From: an uncultured Chitinophagaceae bacterium
GTDB taxonomy: Bacteria > Bacteroidota > Bacteroidia > Chitinophagales > Chitinophagaceae
Direction: 5' to 3'
Assembly: GCA_946885335.1 (NCBI GenBank)
Contig: CAMPGG010000070.1
Location: forward strand, 1-12,941
Length of the DNA: 12,941 bases
Shown here piece by piece: positions 7,434 to 12,941 of the stretch; the stretch's first letter is position 1, and each line of letters starts with the position of its first letter. A program made the translations under genes and the position numbers. The notes below the pieces were generated by a model. It was not told the origin of the DNA. It searched no databases and was given only the letters and a program-made list of their open reading frames with translations.

Positions 7434-8720
7434 CTAATTATTTTGGATGATGGATGTTTGAATGCCCTGCGGCAGTTCTTCCATTTGTAAAACAGGCAGG
7501 GAAACAACGAATGTAGAACCCTTATTGATTTCTCCCCGGGCAGAAATGAAACCTTTATGCTCATCAACTATTTTTTTGCATAATGCCAGTCCAATGCCGG
7601 TTCCTTCAATTTCCTTATTCGAATGTAAGCGTTGGAACATGCCGAATATTTGTTCAGCATATTTTTGATCAAACCCTATACCATTATCCTGCACATAAAT
7701 GCGGCAATATTTTTTATTGGTATTAATCCCATTTTTTTGTTCTTCATCCACCTCATTCTCCGTAAAAATATTGATAACTGGTTTTACATCGGGCCTGCGA
7801 TATTTAATTGCATTTGAAATCAGGTTTGAAAATAAAGGTCTTATTAACACCGGATTTACAGGTAAGGTTGGGAGGGAACCTATCGTAATGGTTGCATCTT
7901 CTTTTTGAGCTGTTTCCTGTAAGTCAGCGAGTACTTCTTTGATAATGATGTTCAGGTCACTGTCTACATATTCTATTTTATCCAGCGACATTTTTGAAAA
8001 TGTAAGAATATCCTGGATTAGTAATTGCATTCTTTCTGCGGCAGTTTTTATCCGGTGAATATGCATTTTGCCATTTTCATCCAGGTTGTTATTATAGCGT
8101 ATATATAAAAGATCACTAAACGTTCTGATCTTTCGCAGCGGCTCCTGTAAATCATGCGAGGCCATAAATGCAAAACGATCCAGCTCTTTATTGGCTTCTT
8201 CTAACTGCGCAATATTTTCCAGCAGTTGACTATTCAGGTTATGAATTTTTTGTTCCGATATCTTTCTTTCTCTTATTTCGTTTTCAAGATTTTTATTTAT
8301 GGCTATCAGTTTCTTTTCCTGGGCAAGCAACTGGTGATTTTTTTTGTATAATTCGATAAAGACAGAAACTTTAGCTCTTAATAAATCTGGATTAATAGGT
8401 TTATAAATATAATCTACAGCCCCAGCTTTATAACCTTTAAAAATATTCTCATCACCGTAATTATTAGCGGTGATAAAAATTATCGGTATATGTTTTAGTT
8501 TTTCCCGCTCATAAATAAGAGAAGCCGTTTCAAACCCATTCAGGTTTGGCATTTTCACATCCATCAGGATGAGTGCAAAATCAAATTCTTTTAATAATAT
8601 TTTCAGCGCCTGCCTGCCGGAGTTGGCTTTTACCAATTGATATCCATCCGTCTCCAGGATCGTTTCTATTGATAATAAGTTATCCTCCCTGTCATCTACT
8701 AAAAGTATCTTCTGCTGCAT
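7434..8720 (-). CDS. Receiver-histidine kinase fusion protein
   Basis: Soluble two-component protein of 428 residues with no membrane segment or signal peptide. Residues 1-122 are a receiver domain with acidic pair Asp9-Asp10, phospho-acceptor Asp54 in LMDVKMP, Thr84 and Lys107 in YKP. A coiled coil (about 125-185) leads to a HisKA domain with His189 in SHDLQEPLR, then a HATPase_c domain with N-box Asn299/Asn303, DNGIG (345-349) and GTGIGLAL (373-380). No PAS, GAF or other sensory domain is visible, so it probably takes phosphate or a signal from another protein through the receiver. Its ATG is 9 bp after the stop of the large hybrid kinase, so the two are very likely co-transcribed. It ends only 12 bp from the convergent DeoR gene. 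Confidence 0.93.
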   Translation of the reverse strand: MQQKILLVDDREDNLLSIETILETDGYQLVKANSGRQALKILLKEFDFALILMDVKMPNLNGFETASLIYEREKLKHIPIIFITANNYGDENIFKGYKAGAVDYIYKPINPDLLRAKVSVFIELYKKNHQLLAQEKKLIAINKNLENEIRERKISEQKIHNLNSQLLENIAQLEEANKELDRFAFMASHDLQEPLRKIRTFSDLLYIRYNNNLDENGKMHIHRIKTAAERMQLLIQDILTFSKMSLDKIEYVDSDLNIIIKEVLADLQETAQKEDATITIGSLPTLPVNPVLIRPLFSNLISNAIKYRRPDVKPVINIFTENEVDEEQKNGINTNKKYCRIYVQDNGIGFDQKYAEQIFGMFQRLHSNKEIEGTGIGLALCKKIVDEHKGFISARGEINKGSTFVVSLPVLQMEELPQGIQTSIIQNN

Positions 8721-8729
8721 GTTATTTCT

Positions 8730-11700
8730 TTATTTATAAAACCATACCCGCATCAGGGATAATAGCTGGTCAATTTTTAATGGTTTTGTAATATAGTCAG
8801 AAGCGCCTGCCTCTATGCATTTCTGCCGGTCACCTTTCATTGCTTTTGCCGTAACCGCAATAATAGGCAATGTGCTGTTTTTGTGTTCCCTCCTAATTTT
8901 TTGGGTAGTTTCATAACCATCCATTTCAGGCATCATGATATCCATGAGTACCATATCAATTTTCGGATTGTCTTCATTGATGATAGAAATGGCCTCTTTT
9001 CCACTTTCCGCGGTAATTACATTCACATTATATCTTTCAAAAACGGTAGTTAGTGCAAACAGGTTTCTTACATCATCATCAACCACTAAAATATTTTTAC
9101 CGGCCAGGATATCTTCTTTCATCCTGATATTTTCAATGACCTTTCTTTTATCCGGTTCAAGTAACTGGTGATCAATATGCAGATTAAGAACTGTTTCTTC
9201 CAACAAATGCTCCAGCGAATTCACATCTTTTAAAAGCACCGCGTTGGAATGATTATTAACGGTTCTTAGTTCCTCTTTATTGAAATCTTTAGCTGAATAA
9301 ATGATCAGCGGCGTTATTTTATTTTTTACTTCAGCCACTTTACTAACTAATTGGGTGCCTGACATATCCGGCAGAGTATAATCAAGGATGATACAATCAA
9401 AATCTTTTGTTTCAATTAGTTTCAAAGCTTTTTTTGCCGTAGTTGCTAATGTGGGTTTGATGGTTTCATTCCTTAATACTTTAAGTATTTGGGATGAATC
9501 TATCTCATTGTCTTCGATGACTAATACATTTTTAACTGTTTTATTATGGTAAGAGATAATTTCATCAAACAATTCTTCCAGTACATCATTATCCAATGGC
9601 TTCAATGTAAAGCTTCGTGCACCGCGTTTCAATGCAAGCGCTTTATTTTCTTCACCTGAGATCAAATGAACAGGAATATGCCGGTATTTTAAATCATTCC
9701 TCAGCATTTCTAACACCTTCCAGCCACTTGTATCCGGTAATTTTACATCAAGTGTAATTGAAATCGGGTTATACCGGTTAATAAAATCAAACACTTCAAT
9801 ATAACTAACGGCAATGACTACCTTCAATCCTTTTTCATGTGCTTTATCAAGGATGATTTTTCCAAAACGCAGATCATCTTCCACCACCAAAATCACTAAA
9901 TCATTGGGTTGAATATTGTTCCGGTCGTCGCCAGCTTCATTGATCATTTCATTAACGATGTTCAGGTTGCGACTTTCAAGACCATCACTTACCAGGCGGA
10001 TGGAATTTGACATGTTATCATTTTGCGGTAAGGCTAATGATTGAGATGCCTGTAAGTTTTGCACGGTAGAACTTTCAATAGATGTTAAGCCAGTCGTATT
10101 TTCAATGGGGAGATATAAAATAAATGTACTACCCTGTGACAGATTACTTTCCAGTTCAATTGTTCCTCCAAGTAATTCTGCTAATCCACGACTAATCGAA
10201 AGTCCTAAACCTGTTCCGCCGTATTTGCGGCTGGTACTGCCTTCTGCCTGCTGAAATGCTTCAAATATGATGTTCTGTTTTTCCTGGGGAATTCCAATCC
10301 CGGTATCGCTGATAGCAAATGCCACAACATTCTTTGCGTTCGAAAGGGTAGGGAGATCTGATTTCCAGGTTTTTTTCGCTTCATAAATATGTAAGCGCAC
10401 CTCACCTTTTTCTGTAAACTTAAAGGAGTTGGATAACAGATTTTTAAGAATCTGGTTCAGGCGTTGAATATCTGTATCAAGTGATTGTGGTAAATGGGTA
10501 TCCGTTTCAATGGTGAATCGCAAATGTCTTGCATCAGCAATGGGTTTAAAAGTAGTTTCAACAAACGATGCGATATCTGCAAATCGGACAGACCCGATAT
10601 TGGCTGAAATAAAACCGGATTCGATTTTAGAAAGATCCAGGATATCATTGATCAGTTGTATCAGGTCATCACCGCATGAATGGATCGTTTTTGCATAACG
10701 CACTTGCTTTTCATTCAGATTTCCTTCCCCGTTTTCATAAAGTTGCTGCGCAAGTATCAGTAAACTGTTTAATGGCGTTCTTAACTCATGCGACATGTTG
10801 GCCAAAAATTCCGACTTATACTTTGACGTTAGTGTAAGCTGTTCCGCTTTTTCTTCAAGCGATCTGCGGGCTTCTTCCACTTCTTTGTTTTTGGCTTCCA
10901 CTTCGTTTTTTTGTTTTACCAGCAACAAAGCCTTATCCTGCAATTCATCATTGGTGCGTTTTAATTCTTCCTGTTGAATTTTTAATTCACCTGCCAGTGA
11001 TTGTGATTGTGTCAGCAGTTCTTCAGTTCGTGTATTGGTTTCAATGGTATTTAGTACGATACCGATACTTTCAGTTAATCGGTTTAAAAAGTCAAAGTGT
11101 GTTTCCGTGAATTCATCCAATGACGCCAGCTCAATGACCGCTTTTACATCATTTTCAAATAATACAGGGAGGATGATCAGGTTGGTTGGTTTTGATCTGC
11201 CCAATCCTGAATTGATACGCAAATAATCTCCCGGCACATTGGTCAGCATGATACGCTCTTTTTCAATGGCGCACTGACCTACAAGCCCTTCTCCAAGTGC
11301 AAATTCTTTAGGAATATTTTTTTCAGATTTGTAAGCGTAAGCGGCGCATAAAACCAGTTTAGCCTCTTTCATGTGTTCATCCTGCTCCAGGATATAAAAG
11401 GCGCCATAATGTGCCCTGATTACTTGTGCCAATTCTGAGAGTATGCGCTTTGTTACCGTATTCAGGTCTTTTTGTCCTTGCAGCATTTGTGTGAATTTGG
11501 CAAGGTTCGATTTTAACCAGTCCTGCTCCTGGTTTCTTCTTGTAGTTTCCCGAAGATTGGTGATCATCTGGTTGATGGTATCTTTCAGTGATTCTACTTC
11601 ACCTTTTGCATCAACCCGGATATTTTGTGTCAGGTCACCCTTGGTTACGGCAGATGCTACCTCGGAAATTGAACGTACCTGCGTAGTTAGATTTTGTGCA

Positions 11701-12941
11701 AGCTGGTTCACATTATCTGTCAGGTTTTTCCAGATACCGGAAGCACCCGGTACACTGGCCTGTCCGCCCAATCTTCCTTCCACACCCACTTCACGGGCCA
11801 CGGTAGTTACCTGGTCTGCAAACAATGCCAGGGTATTGATCATTTCGTTGATGGTCTCCGTTAGTTGCGCCACTTCTCCTTTTGCATCGATAGAAAGTTT
11901 TTGTCTCAGGTTACCTTCCGCAACAGAAGTCACAACTTTTGCAATGCCCCTTACCTGGCTGGTAAGATTGGATGCCATCATGTTCACACTATCTGTCAGA
12001 TCCTTCCAGGTACCACCAACACCTTTTACTTCTGCCTGTCCACCCAGCATACCTTCTGTTCCCACTTCACGAGCCACGCGGGTTACCTCAAATGCAAATG
12101 AATTCAACTGTTCCACCATCGTGTTGATCGTGTTCTTCAGATCAAGAATCTCACCTTTAACGTCAATGGCTACTGTTTTTGACAAGTCACCACTCGCCAC
12201 CGCTTTTGTTACTTCAGCAATGTTTCGTACCTGCGCTGTCAGGTTACCTGTCATCTGGTTTACAGAATCCGTTAAATCTTTCCAGGTGCCTGCAACACCG
12301 GGTACAAATGCATAACCGCCTAACTTTCCATCCGTACCCACCTCACGTGCCACACGGGTAACCTCCGATGCAAAAGCCCTTAACTGGTCCACCATCGTGT
12401 TCAGTGTTTCTTTCAATTGCAGGATCTCACCCCGAACATCAACCGTAATTTTTTTACTCATATCGCCATTTGCAACAGCGATAGCAACTTCCGCAATATT
12501 TCTTACCTGGTCTGTCAGGTTGCCGGCCATTTGATTTACGGAATCGGTCAAATCTTTCCATGTTCCTGCAACGCCCGGTACATTTGCCTGGCCACCAAGT
12601 TTACCATCTGTACCAACCTCTCTTGCCACACGGGTTACTTCGGATGCGAATCCGCGTAACTGGTCCACCATCGTATTGATGGTATTTTTTAATTCAAGAA
12701 TTTCACCTTTTACATCCACAGCAATTTTGCGTGATAAGTCACCATTCGCAACGGCCGTAGTTACTTCTGCAATATTTCTTACCTGTGCCGTCAGGTTACT
12801 CGCCATTTTATTTACACTATCCGTCAGATCTTTCCATGTTCCACCCACACCCGGTACATCAGCCTGTCCGCCTAACTTTCCTTCTGATCCAACCTCACGA
12901 GCCACCCTTGTTACCTCTGATCCAAATGAATTCAACTGGTC
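8730..12941 (-). CDS. Poly-HAMP/GAF hybrid histidine kinase with three receivers (5' partial)
   Basis: Large signalling kinase, about 1,403 residues visible, continuing beyond the right edge. The first in-frame TTG at 12935 is an internal Leu in an Asp-Gln-Leu repeat junction, not a start. Counting from 12935: five 92-residue HAMP-type repeats (1-460), a GAF domain (about 480-635), a coiled coil (about 636-705), HisKA with His716 in SHELRT, HATPase_c with Asn832/Asn836, DTGIGI (877-882) and GGTGLGLS (906-913), then three receivers. Their acceptor residues are Asp1063, Asp1185 and Asp1332. The middle receiver has Lys1236-Asp in place of the usual Lys-Pro. No transmembrane segment or HPt domain lies in the visible part. 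The HAMP chain resembles that of fungal group III (Nik1-type) kinases, which use it in stress sensing; the bacterial signal here is unknown. It is followed by the receiver-kinase gene. Confidence 0.93.
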   Translation of the reverse strand, partial: DQLNSFGSEVTRVAREVGSEGKLGGQADVPGVGGTWKDLTDSVNKMASNLTAQVRNIAEVTTAVANGDLSRKIAVDVKGEILELKNTINTMVDQLRGFASEVTRVAREVGTDGKLGGQANVPGVAGTWKDLTDSVNQMAGNLTDQVRNIAEVAIAVANGDMSKKITVDVRGEILQLKETLNTMVDQLRAFASEVTRVAREVGTDGKLGGYAFVPGVAGTWKDLTDSVNQMTGNLTAQVRNIAEVTKAVASGDLSKTVAIDVKGEILDLKNTINTMVEQLNSFAFEVTRVAREVGTEGMLGGQAEVKGVGGTWKDLTDSVNMMASNLTSQVRGIAKVVTSVAEGNLRQKLSIDAKGEVAQLTETINEMINTLALFADQVTTVAREVGVEGRLGGQASVPGASGIWKNLTDNVNQLAQNLTTQVRSISEVASAVTKGDLTQNIRVDAKGEVESLKDTINQMITNLRETTRRNQEQDWLKSNLAKFTQMLQGQKDLNTVTKRILSELAQVIRAHYGAFYILEQDEHMKEAKLVLCAAYAYKSEKNIPKEFALGEGLVGQCAIEKERIMLTNVPGDYLRINSGLGRSKPTNLIILPVLFENDVKAVIELASLDEFTETHFDFLNRLTESIGIVLNTIETNTRTEELLTQSQSLAGELKIQQEELKRTNDELQDKALLLVKQKNEVEAKNKEVEEARRSLEEKAEQLTLTSKYKSEFLANMSHELRTPLNSLLILAQQLYENGEGNLNEKQVRYAKTIHSCGDDLIQLINDILDLSKIESGFISANIGSVRFADIASFVETTFKPIADARHLRFTIETDTHLPQSLDTDIQRLNQILKNLLSNSFKFTEKGEVRLHIYEAKKTWKSDLPTLSNAKNVVAFAISDTGIGIPQEKQNIIFEAFQQAEGSTSRKYGGTGLGLSISRGLAELLGGTIELESNLSQGSTFILYLPIENTTGLTSIESSTVQNLQASQSLALPQNDNMSNSIRLVSDGLESRNLNIVNEMINEAGDDRNNIQPNDLVILVVEDDLRFGKIILDKAHEKGLKVVIAVSYIEVFDFINRYNPISITLDVKLPDTSGWKVLEMLRNDLKYRHIPVHLISGEENKALALKRGARSFTLKPLDNDVLEELFDEIISYHNKTVKNVLVIEDNEIDSSQILKVLRNETIKPTLATTAKKALKLIETKDFDCIILDYTLPDMSGTQLVSKVAEVKNKITPLIIYSAKDFNKEELRTVNNHSNAVLLKDVNSLEHLLEETVLNLHIDHQLLEPDKRKVIENIRMKEDILAGKNILVVDDDVRNLFALTTVFERYNVNVITAESGKEAISIINEDNPKIDMVLMDIMMPEMDGYETTQKIRREHKNSTLPIIAVTAKAMKGDRQKCIEAGASDYITKPLKIDQLLSLMRVWFYK
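11556..12941 (-). repeat. Tandem 276-bp repeats encoding 92-aa HAMP units
   Basis: Five units are visible in phase with the reading frame: 12935-12660, 12659-12384, 12383-12108, 12107-11832 and 11831-11556; six more bases of a preceding unit reach the window edge. Each unit carries [24 protein letters not shown], NLTxQVR, a GDL segment and KGEI-type motifs in the same order. The first three units are most alike in protein and the fifth is most diverged. DNA copies differ mainly at synonymous positions, but 18 bases (TAACTGGTCCACCATCGT) at 12657 and 12381 are identical exactly 276 bp apart. This suggests old duplication kept by protein-level selection. Confidence 0.9.

Noticed and set aside
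7424..7443. AT-only stem-loop (AAATAAT/ATTATTT) between the convergent DeoR and receiver-kinase genes
   Set aside because: Seven A/T pairs with a 6-nt loop are too weak to claim as a terminator and are likely in such AT-rich DNA.
11443..12315. Long plus-strand open frame of 290 codons antisense to the HAMP repeats
   Set aside because: It lies wholly opposite the hybrid kinase, and its own sequence repeats with the same 276-bp period. Its openness is a by-product of repeated codon choice; the product is Ser/Arg/Cys-rich without a recognisable fold.
12933..12935. TTG as the start of the large hybrid kinase
   Set aside because: The frame stays open to the window edge and encodes Asp-Gln-Leu, the same junction found between later repeats, so the gene continues outside the window.

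Overview
The window looks like chromosomal DNA of a member of the Bacteroidota, most likely a Chitinophagaceae-type soil or freshwater organism. This is an inference from several signs: moderately AT-rich sequence, A-rich leaders with few Shine-Dalgarno motifs, a DeoR regulator of the type common in that phylum, and a poly-HAMP/GAF hybrid histidine kinase with three receiver domains. No rRNA, tRNA, CRISPR array, insertion sequence or phage gene was seen.

Left end (1-582). The last codons of a possible plus-strand gene may end at 51. A strong GC-rich hairpin at 119-145 lies between it and a convergent minus-strand gene for a 108-residue protein of unknown function (172-498).

Centre (583-7421). 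A tightly packed minus-strand operon appears to read GH9 glycoside hydrolase, ROK sugar kinase, MFS transporter, SIS-domain sugar-phosphate protein, then nagA. Facing it across 129 bp is a plus-strand DeoR-family regulator. The set makes a nearly complete amino-sugar route: an exported GH9 enzyme trims an oligosaccharide, the MFS protein imports the sugar, the ROK protein phosphorylates it, and NagA deacetylates GlcNAc-6-phosphate. No nagB (glucosamine-6-phosphate deaminase) is present. The single-domain SIS protein is the only unassigned enzyme in the operon and is a candidate for that step or a related one. The ROK protein has lost the usual substrate and zinc-site residues. The GH9 protein keeps its catalytic acids but has lost the usual His-x-Arg motif, so the substrate may not be ordinary cellulose or glucose.

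Right end (7434-12941). Two minus-strand signalling genes, 9 bp apart, converge on the DeoR gene. The first transcribed is a very large hybrid histidine kinase that runs off the right edge. Its visible part has five 92-residue tandem HAMP-type repeats, a GAF domain, a coiled coil, a kinase core and three receiver domains. The second is a receiver-histidine kinase fusion with no obvious sensory domain. Neither has an HPt domain or a DNA-binding output, so the two may form a phosphorelay with partners elsewhere.

The most interesting points are the amino-sugar operon with its non-canonical kinase, its hydrolase and the missing deaminase, and the poly-HAMP array. Neither can be called a new system from sequence alone.
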